From Leptodactylus fallax (taxonomy: Eukaryota > Chordata > Amphibia > Anura > Leptodactylidae), in assembly GCA_947044405.1 (NCBI GenBank), contig CAMRHE010001075.1, forward strand, positions 1 through 64,000: a DNA stretch of 64,000 nt. The letters are read 5' to 3'. The position numbers were made by a program, and so were the translations under genes. The notes under the pieces are model-generated. The model made no database searches, was not told the origin of the DNA, and was given only the letters and a program-made list of their open reading frames with translations. Shown here in pieces: positions 10,501-19,359 of the stretch (positions are counted from its first letter, which is position 1; each line of letters opens with the position of its first letter).

Positions 10501-12771
10501 TCTTAGGTCCAGCACTGTGAACCAACAGTTTCCATTCAGAGCTTCCAGAGCTTCTTCAATTCTCGGCAGTGTATACTGATCAGGTAAGGTTCTCCGGTTC
10601 AGAGTTCTGTAATCCACACATAGGCGAATTGCTCCAGATTTTTTTCTTACCACCACAATAGGTGAGGCATAGGGGCTCTTACTGTCCACAATGATCCCCT
10701 GACCTTTCATTTGCTGTAGAGTCTGTCTTAACTCATCAACATCCTTTGGAGCAACTCTCCGTGGTCGCTCCCGGAAGGGAGTAGAATCGGTCAATCGGAA
10801 AGTGTGTTGAGCACTTTTAGCACAACCTACATCCATATCATCCATGGAGAACACTTCCGATAATTCAGACAACTTCTGTGTCAGTCGCTGATTCCAGGCC
10901 TCTGGTAAATGTGGATCACTCAAGTCAAGATTGAGATTAGGGATTGCATCTCGGATTTGAATCCTGCACACTTCAGCGTATGGATTTACTCCAAGCACAG
11001 GGTAGCAGTGGGCCACATTCTGGTATGGTCCAATTACAATCGGATGCGGTGAACAGTTCCTCACTGTCACACAGGTAGATAACTCCACTTTATTTCTCCA
11101 GTCCTTTCTCTCTGGGATCACCATCCAGCCATTCTGGTTAATCATTTCTTCAGGGGTTTCCATAAGGACATAACTCCCCCCTTCAAGCAAATCGGGAGCA
11201 ATGCTGGAGGCTACTCTCAGAATTCTCTCCCCGCCGGCAGGAACTTCCACGGTTCTCTCACCGATATGATATACCATTCCATGTCGATAGCCAGTAGACA
11301 GGGCATCACAGAGTTCTCTAAGATCAGAAGATATATTCACCGGCTGAGCTGCAGGGTTCCAATCTCTTCCAAGAAACTTCTGAAAAGCATAATGCACTGC
11401 GGGACAATTAGTGCCAAGTATCACAGGAGCTGCACAAGAATCCCCTGTATCAGGACAGACAAGAGCCGTAATCTTCATGGGAGCGACACTCTGATCTTCT
11501 AATTCAGGGACAGCTATAACTACTTGTAGGCTGCCATCTACAGGATATGATCCTGAATTAAGCCCCCACAATTTCATTTGTCCTGTAGACTGAAGAGGTA
11601 TATCCCTCAGATACTTTTGGTAGAACGAGCGATAAATCAGGGTCACTTGAGATCCTGTATCAAACAGGGCAGGAGCGGCATGACCATTGACAGTGACTTT
11701 GACAACGGACCTGGAGCCCGCGATAGCGCCTCTGGTATTTACTCGGCCCGCCTTCCTTCGGTGTCTTTGATTCTGAATAGAGAAGACAGCACTGTGTCTC
11801 AATCCCTCACTGTCCTCCGTACACTGTCTGGCACTATGGCCCGTCTGACCACATTTATAACAGGTTCTAGCATCCTTCCTCCATTGAGTGGCAGTGGGTG
11901 GAGTGGCGGACTGTCTAAGTTCTGACCGCTCCGCTGGTTTGTCCTTGTTTGAATTAGGAACAACATCTTCTTTAGAGATGCTTTTCGCTTTCTTAGGGGT
12001 ACTAAAACTAATGTCAGCTTCTTGTTTCTTCACTAACTTCATTAAGTCAGGAAATGGAAGGACTCTATCAGATAGTAAGACCTTGAGTACTTGAGCAAGA
12101 GGATGATGAGGTTGTAACCCTCTCACCAACTGACTGGTTCTCATAGCGTCTACCTCTGAAGTAGATATAGCTGCGTGGTACACCAGACGTGAAAGAAGTA
12201 GCTGTAAACGGTTAATAAAAGTAGAGACATTTTCGCCTTCTTTTTGACGAACCATTCGGTAATCAGCAACCATCTGGGCAAGGTCATAGTATGGCTCAAA
12301 GTGATCAGACAGTACTTGTATATAGTCCAATGCACTCACTCCTTCATGAGAGTCTCTGTACAAGCGGATCAATTCTGCAGCAGGAGACCGCAAACTTTCA
12401 CTGATACGCTGCCGCTTGCCTTCTTCAGAGCAAGACCATTCCTTCAGGCATTGGAGAGTATGTTCTTTCCATATCTCAAAGTTTTCCTCCCCTTGTGGTA
12501 CTGGGACATTACCAGAGAATACTTTTAGTTTCTTGTAGTGAGTGGCCTGCAGGCCCTGAGCTAACATTTCAGTCAGCCTGGCTAAAGTGCTAATAGCACT
12601 GTCACTAGAGGAACTGCTAGCGACGGCCATACTGGGGGGGTAACTGGCTGAGCGGGGTTCTTCCTTTACCTGAACCAGGGGAGGAACAGGAGGTCGGTAA
12701 TCCCATGTAGTAGCTAGTGGGAGGTTCCCCTCTGAGCTATATCGCCTCTCCATATCAATGACTATTCCCAC
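7534..12771 (-). CDS. gag-pol: Intact single-frame gag-pol polyprotein of gypsy element 2
   Basis: The 1745-codon frame encodes Gag and all Pol enzymes with no stop between them. Residues about 80-260 form a capsid region whose pattern (LKVFSGNVPVPQGEENFE, then EWSCSEEGKRQRISESLR) resembles the Gag from which vertebrate PNMA genes derive. A CCHC knuckle (CYKCGQTGHSARQC) lies near residue 303, and the aspartic protease site DTGSQVTLIY near 370. Reverse transcriptase YLDD is near 816-819, and RNase H (HVDASFEGLGG) follows. Integrase has its zinc module (HDYHGHLGPEKT ... CRCCRRC) near 1255-1295 and the core Asp-Asp-Glu in VCIDFLCID, HSDQGRDFE and PERFNRTL. The tail is Pro/Ser-rich. The start could be residue 1 or the Met at residue 7. 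All key residues are present, so this copy looks functional. Confidence 0.95.
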   Translation of the reverse strand: MGIVIDMERRYSSEGNLPLATTWDYRPPVPPLVQVKEEPRSASYPPSMAVASSSSSDSAISTLARLTEMLAQGLQATHYKKLKVFSGNVPVPQGEENFEIWKEHTLQCLKEWSCSEEGKRQRISESLRSPAAELIRLYRDSHEGVSALDYIQVLSDHFEPYYDLAQMVADYRMVRQKEGENVSTFINRLQLLLSRLVYHAAISTSEVDAMRTSQLVRGLQPHHPLAQVLKVLLSDRVLPFPDLMKLVKKQEADISFSTPKKAKSISKEDVVPNSNKDKPAERSELRQSATPPTATQWRKDARTCYKCGQTGHSARQCTEDSEGLRHSAVFSIQNQRHRRKAGRVNTRGAIAGSRSVVKVTVNGHAAPALFDTGSQVTLIYRSFYQKYLRDIPLQSTGQMKLWGLNSGSYPVDGSLQVVIAVPELEDQSVAPMKITALVCPDTGDSCAAPVILGTNCPAVHYAFQKFLGRDWNPAAQPVNISSDLRELCDALSTGYRHGMVYHIGERTVEVPAGGERILRVASSIAPDLLEGGSYVLMETPEEMINQNGWMVIPERKDWRNKVELSTCVTVRNCSPHPIVIGPYQNVAHCYPVLGVNPYAEVCRIQIRDAIPNLNLDLSDPHLPEAWNQRLTQKLSELSEVFSMDDMDVGCAKSAQHTFRLTDSTPFRERPRRVAPKDVDELRQTLQQMKGQGIIVDSKSPYASPIVVVRKKSGAIRLCVDYRTLNRRTLPDQYTLPRIEEALEALNGNCWFTVLDLRSGYYQVPMAPEDQEKTAFICPLGFFQFTRMPQGTKGAPATFQRLMERVLGDLVPRECLVYLDDIIVFGKTLEEHEERLMRVLHRLKEEGLKLSADKCKFCRSSVTYVGHIVSAEGVAIDPGKIEAVVNWPRPQNITELQSFLGFCGFYRRFVEGYSKIARALLDLLKSDAGDPGKKKGSSKSLFGDRWTADCEEAFKLLKKKLTEAPVLAYADAHKPYVLHVDASFEGLGGVLHQEYPAGLRPIAFISRSLSPSEKNYPVHKLEFLALKWAIVDKLHDYLYGATFEVRTDNNPLTYVLSTAKLDATGHRWLAALSNYQFTLKYKSGPKNIGADALSRRPGLPSPEVVDEWEEVPSPGVGALCAMAAVVEDRVAFSETRLIDSIGGGPEAVPDMFAYPAALGSFESCSISSKRMIWSQKTDPLIGPLYQAVSSQDREMLKTSLPSECSQLLQDWEKFEIDNGLLYRVVLYHDHPGRRQLVIPSCFQKMIFRSLHDYHGHLGPEKTYGLIQDRFYWPKMRDTVTRLCRCCRRCLQRKTVPVRAAFMGHLKSSGPMDLVCIDFLCIDNDSRGFGNVLVVTDHFTRYAQAFPTKDQKAVTVARVLWEKYFIHYGLPHRLHSDQGRDFESNLIKELLQLLNIRKSRTTPYHPEGDALPERFNRTLLDMLGTLRIEDKRSWSRKVEAMVHAYNSTRHESTGYSPYFLMFGREPRLPIDILLGVSTDGISHRDHYRYVARLKETLKSAYQLAEENAAKVNEGNKRRFDLRVRYRELNPGDHVLLRNLGASAKHKLADRWRSELFTVVDRLPGIPVYKIKGRDGRIRTWHRNHLLPVPQIDGMDISNDGSACDSPQSLADISPDLPETPESDWTVAPEVPRSPVSSPSGRPMNPQTPEFVPRSVSTDEQGSSSPTPPAPSPPMADNPSLGPGHASLPQREVRRGERIRHPPPMLTYDSLGDPRFTTQPHLYHAWVGAVSTLVNMLPIFAPAGMYTY

Positions 12772-12915
12772 TTCTAAATCTCAGCAGTGCCTCCAAATGT
12801 AGCCCTATTTGGGGGGGGGGTATGAGTATTATCCCTCCCGCAACAGACTCTGGCGCTGACCTGTGTGTATAATGGGACCTGAAGCCTTCGCTGAAGGGAA
12901 GAGTGGGAACATATA
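12772..12915 (-). other. 5' leader of gypsy element 2
   Basis: These 144 bases lie between the 5' LTR and the gag-pol ATG. They hold a G run of ten (plus 12811-12820) and the phrase TTTGGAGGCACTGCTGAGA on the minus strand, a leader pattern I associate with vertebrate gypsy elements. No TGG primer site follows the LTR directly, so the primer is not identified. Confidence 0.5.
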
Positions 12916-13801
12916 TGAAATATATCAGTGCCTCCACCCAGGATAGAGCCTCTGTATTACAGGGAGGATCTCTTCCTGGGACTTACCCATGAAGTACAGT
13001 TAGTAGCCTTAACAAGGATCACTGTACTAATCTCACAGTCTGAAGAATACATACAGATACCACATAAGGTTATAACAGTAGCTTTATAAGAATCAACAGG
13101 GTAATAATACATACATAAAATATACTCAGAACACAGCAATACTACAACAACCAGCAAGTCCTCAACCGTCTTAGGTTATATACCCGGGTATATATATAAA
13201 TATATAGCAAGAGTCCAGTGCACAATACCTCCAGGCAACAGAAGAGATGCAGGGGCCCCTGTGGATGACTGTGGATCCTCGGATTCTTCCAGGAGATGAC
13301 AGACAGCCGATCAGGAGATGATGATGATGGTGAGATTCTTCACAGGCAGCAAACAGGGCGACGGTGACGGCAGTAGATGCAGGCCTGACTACCCTAACAC
13401 TGAGTCCTTAACCTGCCAGCTAAACTACTAGTGCCACCGGGCCTCTAACTAGCTAGTTGGCCTTCGGAAGCCTAACCTATCACTGCCCTGAACTATATAT
13501 ATATTGATCCCTAACTACGGTTACTAGCTAGGTCCTGTGAGTATATAGGGGGTAACACATACCTAACTATATACTGTGAAGTAAAGAGGAACAAGTGGCT
13601 CTTAGACTCCCCCAGACATAACATGTCTGTCTCAGCAGCTCTGCTCACATCTCTCCCCCCAGCAGCTCTGCCTCACATGTGTCTGACTCACTGTATTTAC
13701 AAAACAAAACTTGCACTAAATGCCTGGGGTCTCTGAAGCCAAACTGCAGGGGCAAAGAAGCCAGATACATTATATACTAGTAGAAATGGCAGTTCCCTAC
13801 A
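12916..13801 (-). repeat. 5' LTR of gypsy element 2
   Basis: An 886-bp LTR, TG...CA on the minus strand, near-identical to 6529-7414. The two differences are near its U3 start (plus 13714 g versus a, 13720 a versus g). Being the upstream LTR, it would hold the element promoter, but I could not place a TATA box with confidence among its many AT-rich stretches. Confidence 0.95.
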
Positions 13802-14640
13802 AAAGATTATTCACAAAGATTATTCACAAGATCATTCACAGTCTTCCCAGAAGTGGATGCCCCAGTAAATTTACCCCATGGTCAGACTGTGCAGTGCTCA
13901 GAGAAACTGCAAAAAACCCATGAGCTACACCTAAGAAACTACAGACCTCACTTAGCATGTTAGATTTTTGTCTTACGTCTTCAAAGTTGCATATAAACTA
14001 ACCACAAGACTTTGGACGGATGAAATTAGAGTGGAGATGTTTGACCGTAATGCGCAGCGCCATGTTTAGTAAAAACACAGCATGTCAGCATAAACACCTC
14101 ACACCAATTGTCAAGCACAGTGATGGAGAAGTGATGCCATGAGCTTATTTACAGCCACAGGACCTGAACACCTTGCAGTCACATCAGCAAATCTATAACC
14201 AAATGGCTGAAAAGGAAGTCAAGGTATTGCAATGGCCCAAACTCAAGACCTCATACAATTGAAATGCTGTGGCGGGACCTTAAGAGAGCTGTGGATAAAC
14301 GTATGCTCCTAAATGTCTATGAACTGAAGCAACTTTGTAAGGAAGAGTGGGCCAAAATCCCTCCAGAATGATGTGAGAGACTGACAGTCATACAGAAAAT
14401 GGTTACTTCAAGTTATTGCTGCTAAAGGTGGTTCTACATGCTACTTACTTTTTCACATTTTTCCATTTTGGCTTCATTTTTGTTAAATAATATGTGAAAT
14501 GGTGGAATCTGTTGTGTGCTGTTCTGCATCTGAGGTTGTATTTAGTTAATCTTTAGTCCTTGTAAGGACCAGATGTTTATTATGTCCTGATATGTCAAAC
14601 CATAGAATTCAGAGGTTGTACTTTGTTTTTCTCATGACTG
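13802..14640 (+). pseudogene. Tc1-like transposase relic, 5' part missing
   Basis: The right three-fifths of a Tc1/mariner element survive. Fragments in shifting frames match Tc1 transposase: WTDEIRVEMFDRNAQRHV near 14014-14067, then pieces of the WPKLKTS-T-IEMLWRDLKRAVD region near 14235-14295. The right inverted repeat ends CTCATGACTG at 14640, followed by the TA target. The relic starts abruptly at 13802, exactly where gypsy element 2 ends. The missing 5' half is not on the other side of element 2, which shows that sequence was lost or misjoined there. Many stops and indels make it an old copy. Confidence 0.8.
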
Positions 14641-14642
14641 TA

Positions 14643-15079
14643 TATTAAGAAATAATTACACAACTTTTTTTTTGATTTTAGTTAACAGTTGTAAAAGAAG
14701 AAAGTTAACTTTGAAAGTTATATGGGGAAAAAAGAAGCATAGATGATAAACATGCAAAAGTGAGAAGGTGAATTTTAGCACCAAAACAATACTAAAGTGG
14801 CCTTAGACCTTGTTCACACATTGCATCTTTTTCAGCCAAAGCAAGATGCAGATCCAAAACAGCGGAGATATGGAATAGATGAGAAGAAAGAAGATATACT
14901 GTAATAGTCTTTCCTTTATAACTTTCAGGATCCACTGCTGGCTTTGGCTAAATATATTACATCACTGATTGTAACAAACAGCCCTGTGTGAATAGTGAAT
15001 GAACACTAAAAGAGATCAAGACTGCATTGTGTGATCAGCAGGGAGGAACATTTTTGGGCGCTACTTAGTTAGCTATTAC
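14643..15079. other. VIT intron, no element recognised
   Basis: AT-rich DNA between the Tc1 relic and the VIT exon at 15080. I see no exon, tRNA or clear repeat boundary in it. Confidence 0.5.
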
Positions 15080-15213
15080 CTGCTATGACAAATGACTCTT
15101 TCCAGCGAGGAAGAGAAAGCGATCGTATCCCATTTGAAAAACTTCCCTTGTAACCAGACTGCCCAGCGACTTTCCGAACAAGAATCTTCCCTCCTGAGTT
15201 GTCAATTACACCG
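15080..15213 (-). CDS. VIT: Vitrin (VIT) coding exon: second half of the LCCL domain
   Basis: This 134-nt exon encodes GVIDNSGGKILVRKVAG, then GYKGSFSNGIRSLSLPRW, followed by KESFVIA, which closely follows the second half of the vitrin LCCL domain as I know it. On the minus strand the acceptor is TTTTATAG before base 15213 and the donor is CAG/GTAATAG after 15080. The first base completes the Ser codon begun as AG in the upstream exon at 15326, so the phases fit exactly. The exon ends in phase 1. Vitrin is a secreted extracellular-matrix protein with an LCCL domain and two von Willebrand A domains; those later exons would be further left and are not in the window. The related gene COCH matches less well by memory. 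Confidence 0.92.
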
Positions 15214-15325
15214 CTATAAAACATATGTACATGATTTACAATGTAATATAATCTGCAATACAGTTATGTGTTCATGTTGTGACCATGTAAATAATAAAAT
15301 TATCATTTTGTTCAAACCTGCAGAC
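15214..15325 (-). other. VIT: Short (112-nt) VIT intron
   Basis: The intron splits the LCCL domain. On the minus strand it starts GTCTGC, a weak donor apart from the preceding CAG, and ends TTTTATAG. Its shortness contrasts with the large repeat-filled introns on both sides. Confidence 0.85.
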
Positions 15326-15482
15326 CTGTGAATGGCTGCTGTGCATATGCTGGAAAAAGAGGCATATATGTCTGTGCCATATACACGGTGCTTTCCATTT
15401 TGGCAACCAGCAGGACACTTTGCAAGGAATTCTGGGTTGACTATCTTGCCCGCTTTGATGTCACAGTCAATGTGAGGAACAT
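15326..15482 (-). CDS. VIT: Vitrin (VIT) coding exon: first half of the LCCL domain
   Basis: This 157-nt exon encodes DVPHIDCDIKAGKI, then VNPEFLAKCPAGCQNGKHRV, then YGTDIYASFSSICTAAIH. The four cysteines of the LCCL fold are visible (DCD, KCP, AGC, SIC), as is the hallmark YGTDIYASFSSIC. The minus-strand acceptor is TTTATTTGCACAG before 15482. The exon begins in phase 1 (AT completing an Asp codon) and ends with AG of a Ser codon finished in the next exon. In vitrin this domain follows soon after the signal peptide, so the 5' exons should lie at higher coordinates; I could not find them. LCCL domains are thought to bind lipopolysaccharide or matrix ligands. Confidence 0.93.
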
Positions 15483-18017
15483 CTGTGCAAATAAACAATA
15501 AGGTTTACAGTGGTGAGCTATTCAGCTATAATTGACTGTAGTCATTAGACCGATTAATTTATGTAAATCAGTTGCTTTTTGCTTGATCAATGGGAAAAAA
15601 GTATATTCATTAACAACTGCACAGTTACATAGTGTGACTAAACTTTGGCAAGAAATTGCATTGTTATACATCAATATGACCACTAGGTGGCACTGTAGAG
15701 GTTTAAAAGCATTAAAAAACTATTACATACGCTGCTTATTCTTTCTGTTCTTCTTGGAAGATACACATGTACAAGTCAGAATTAAAACTATAAAAAAAGA
15801 ACAAAACAGGTTTCTCATAAGTAAACATCAACTTTACAGATGCGTCTTATTGTTTTGTTAAAAATGTAGAACATTTGTCCATATGGGGCCTAAACTTTTC
15901 ACCCAGTCGTGTGTCCAAAGTGTGAAATTTGTTGCTACCGACAAACATTATCCTTTAAAATGACTTTTGCCTTAAGTTTTGCTCAGAGTACCTTATTTTA
16001 CTATCATGCCTAAATAACTTTGCAGCTGCCGCAGTCTTTAAGCCCCTTAGATGCTATGTTCAGAAGTAGTAATCCAGCCATTGCACAGTGTCAGGATAGG
16101 GTGCTGATCAGTTGTCGTGGCAGCTGAGAGCCTATTGAAGACTCCTAGTCTTGCTGTGCTAGTAGTCGTATTTCAGCTTGCCATAGGCAGGGTGTAATAG
16201 AACAGTATTAAAATCACAGAAAAGTTTTAATAAGTTTTTAAAATGGAGAAAAGCCAAAATATTTTACATATAAAAATAAATAAGCAATAAAATATACACA
16301 TTATTGATATAGCTGCTTGCCCAAACTATTATTTTTTTTTTTTACCATTTTTGCAATATTTTTATATAGAGAGTTAAATTATGCCATTAGAAAATACAAA
16401 CTGTCCCTCAAAAAAACAAGTCCCCATACAGCGGTTATGGTTCTTGGGAGACAAGAAAATCGAAAAATTGGCCTGGCCTTAAGGGGAATTTTTATAAGAC
16501 TCACCCAACAGAACTGCAGTAAACTTTTCCTTCATCATAGGAAAAAGGAGATAGCTGAAAAAAACAAGAAATAGTTTATAGTTTCAGACAAATTTTTCAG
16601 TAAAATGTATAATCTCATACTGCATATTTTACAATATTCTTAAAAATCTCAATAACATATAGTATACACTAACAGTGTATCAGACTGTAAAACATGTTGG
16701 TGGCCATGTGGTTGTCTCCAAAAACAGCAGCACCTTTCCGATATTTGCATATCCTCTGTTTGTTCACATGAATTTCCCACAGTCCAGAAATATACTGCAA
16801 CTGGCAGTTTAAGTGGCTGCCTGGAAAATTAGTTCCTGTATGTGGTGGGGAAATTAGACTGTAAGCTCTTTTGAGCTTTTTTTTTAACCTTAGAGTATGA
16901 ATATATTCTCTGTAGAATACTGCAAAATATTTTGGTTTTATGTAAATATACTGTATGATGGCTACAAATATTCCCCTTCATGTTAATTATGTTAAATGTG
17001 AATTATTTGCACTGTAAACACTTGAGAAGACAGAGTTGGTCTTAGCCTTCTTATTTCTTTTTTGGACCATGTTAAAAAAAGTTAATCTTCCTGGTCTAAC
17101 TTTCCCTCACCTTGTATTTCCATGCTTATACAGCTGTAGCAGAGTTAACTTTCACACTAATGTTTCAGACAACTTAGTCCATATGATTCTGGACAAAAAT
17201 GTAATACAATTTATTTTAAAAGGATTCTGTTTTCTGCCTCAAACACCTATCTAAAGTTCCTGCCACAAGGTGCTTCCCTTCTTGCTGTTTACTCCCTGTT
17301 GCTAGGGAAATTGCGTCTTTAGAAACCAGCAAGCTGAAGATGGGGTCACAGTGAGTGATGGGGAAAGAGGCAGGTCTTTGTTCACAGCCTCTGCATGTCT
17401 ACACACAAGTTTCCTTGCCTGTACACTGCACAGGAATTTGCAACTTCTCACAGTTTACAATGAGTGCAAAGAGAGTCTATTTACTTCTGACTAGCTGCAT
17501 GTGTTTTTGCTGATGAGATGTCAGTCGTAGACAGCAAGCAGATTTCTCTGTTGTGCTCAGATCTCTTTTTTTTAATGTGCCAGAGATAGTTTTAGCTGCA
17601 TCATAACTTTTATTTGCAGTCCAGTGTCCCTGGATCTCCCATATTATGTTCAAATTTCTCATGTCTTTGTTTGCTATTTTTCAGTTACTCCTGGCAGAAT
17701 TACGCTATGTTCAAACTACCATTGTTAATGTCTGTTACTGTCATCCATCATAGGAAGACAACAATGGACATCAACTGTAGCAGAGTAACAGACAAAGATG
17801 GAGCCCACTCCATCTGTGTCTGTTCCCATTGACACTACTGTAAGTAACTTGACGGATGCTGTCTTCCGTCATGTTTGTTTACTTTTGTAACAGAAGACAA
17901 AGTCCTGCATGCACAACTTTTTCTTCCATCAGAAATTAAAAACATGATGGAAGAAAACCCTTTAAAAGTTTTAACAACAATGTGGCACAGAGTGTTATCT
18001 TGAATGTGTCAATGACT
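15483..18017. other. Probable VIT intron, mostly unique AT-rich DNA
   Basis: No exon or RNA gene is supported here. 17700-17960 looks like an old copy of a foldback repeat (ATGTTCAAACTACCATTG, then many GTCTGTT/ACAGAC-like words and a TCCTGCATGCA motif), related in style to the repeat at 30088. The rest shows only short A/T runs. Confidence 0.45.
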
Positions 18018-18025
18018 TTTCCATG

Positions 18026-19251
18026 CAGATTCGGACTGGCCCACCGGTAGCGGTGATTCTATGAGTGGCCTTCATACCTTTAGGGGGCTGCTAGAAGCTG
18101 CCCACAGCCTCCTCCTCTTCCTCAGCCTCCAGGGGGCCCCCTGTGCTGCACATTATGGTATTGTGTTGGAACGTGATGTTCGGGGCACAGGGCCTCCTGA
18201 AGGTTGAAGGGGAAGCAAAGGAGGCCACAGTCTTTCTGTTCTACTTGTCTTCTACTTGTAGGTTGCAGGCCACATTAGACCTGTGACCTACAAGCTGCAT
18301 GGCTTAAGAGGTAAGTATCGGAACTTACTTGTCCCACTTCTTCCTGCTGCAGTAAACAAACATGTAAGTAAGGAGCTAATTTTGCTGTACGAGTATCCAC
18401 TGAAGGGGACATTGTATGGCCCATACAGGGGCACCTTCACTGATCCACCCTACAGAGGTCCCTGCACTGGTCCCCCCATACAGTGCCCCTTCACTGGCTC
18501 CCCAAACAGTTGCCCCTTCACTTGTTCTTCATATATTGGCCTCTTCACTGGTCCCCCATACTGTATGGGGACCAGAGGTGGTGCCACTGTATGAGGGACC
18601 AGTGAAAGTGTTATATCGTGTGGGAGCACTGATGGGGGCCAGTTTCCTGTGGGGGAGATATTAAAAGGTGTGGGGTATTATGGGGGGAATATTAATGAGG
18701 TTGTAATAGGGAATTATAATGGGGCCTCAGGGGTCGCTAAAAGGGAAAGGGACCAGTTACATCACTCACATATGTTTCCAGTGCCCTACCAGTGACTGCT
18801 GAGGCCACTAATTGGGCTCAGCGGTCATATGAGGCACATAGCTCACAGCAAGAAGTAGCTGGCACAAGACTGAATGGACACTGTCAGAGGACAACTGAGT
18901 GGCAGGGACAGATGAGTATGATGATTTTTTTTGTCACCTCCCCCATCAATACTACATCTGGTGGAGTCTGACAGCTGGGACCCCTGCAGATCAGCTTTTC
19001 CAGGACAACACGCTTACCATTAAAGTTAACAATCCCAGGAGCCAACGTACACTGTCTAGTGGTGGGTTTAGGTACTGCAGCAGTGCATATCATAAGGCAG
19101 GTGAGCAGAAAACTGGTGTAAATTATGATAAATTTGACAGGATGAGGAAAGTGGTGTGATTTTTTTTATGGCTTGTATACCAGGAGAAGTAGGGTGGGCC
19201 CCTAGAATTAATTTCACTGGTGGACCTTAGACATCCCAGTCTGACACTGTT
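18026..19251. mobile_element. Non-autonomous hAT-type element
   Basis: The ends are inverted: CAGATTCGGACTGGC on the left, and CAGTGTCAGACTGGG on the right when reversed. They are flanked by TTTCCATG (18018-18025) and TTTCAATG (19252-19259), an 8-bp target duplication with one change, as expected of hAT transposons. No transposase frame is present in the 1226 bp. A degenerate tandem array and a hairpin lie inside. Confidence 0.75.
18410..18612. repeat. Degenerate roughly 33-bp tandem repeat with a terminal hairpin
   Basis: Five or six imperfect units share the core TTCACTGGTCCCCCATACAG. The last unit (about 18543-18560) is mirrored by TATGAGGGACCAGTGAA near 18590-18606, forming a hairpin. 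The array lies inside the hAT-type element, so it travels with it. Confidence 0.65.
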
Positions 19252-19359
19252 TCAATGACTGTTGATAAGTCATTACACTGCAGCAAGTTATCATCCTGCA
19301 GAAAGTCAAGGCTAACTTTGCTACAAATGTACTAGGCGATTGCAGTATGTGTTTGAGAT

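Larger units (their letters stand above)
6529..13801 (-). mobile_element. Complete Ty3/gypsy LTR retrotransposon 2
   Basis: This 7273-bp element has two 886-bp LTRs (6529-7414 and 12916-13801), a 5501-bp internal region, a purine tract and a single open gag-pol frame of 1745 codons. By eye the LTRs differ at only two positions (7327/13714 and 7333/13720), so it inserted recently and may still be competent. The flanks do not match: the left is the T run of element 1, and the right is AAAGATTATT inside a Tc1 relic. A target-site duplication is therefore absent or lost, which points to a rearranged or misassembled left junction. Confidence 0.95.

Noticed and set aside
15092..15331. 79-codon plus-strand frame across the VIT exon
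   Set aside because: Antisense shadow of the LCCL exon at 15080-15213.
18278..18310. Exon-like block ending in AAGAG/GTAAGT after a pyrimidine tract
   Set aside because: It lies inside the hAT-type element at 18026-19251, so the splice-like sites are more likely chance.
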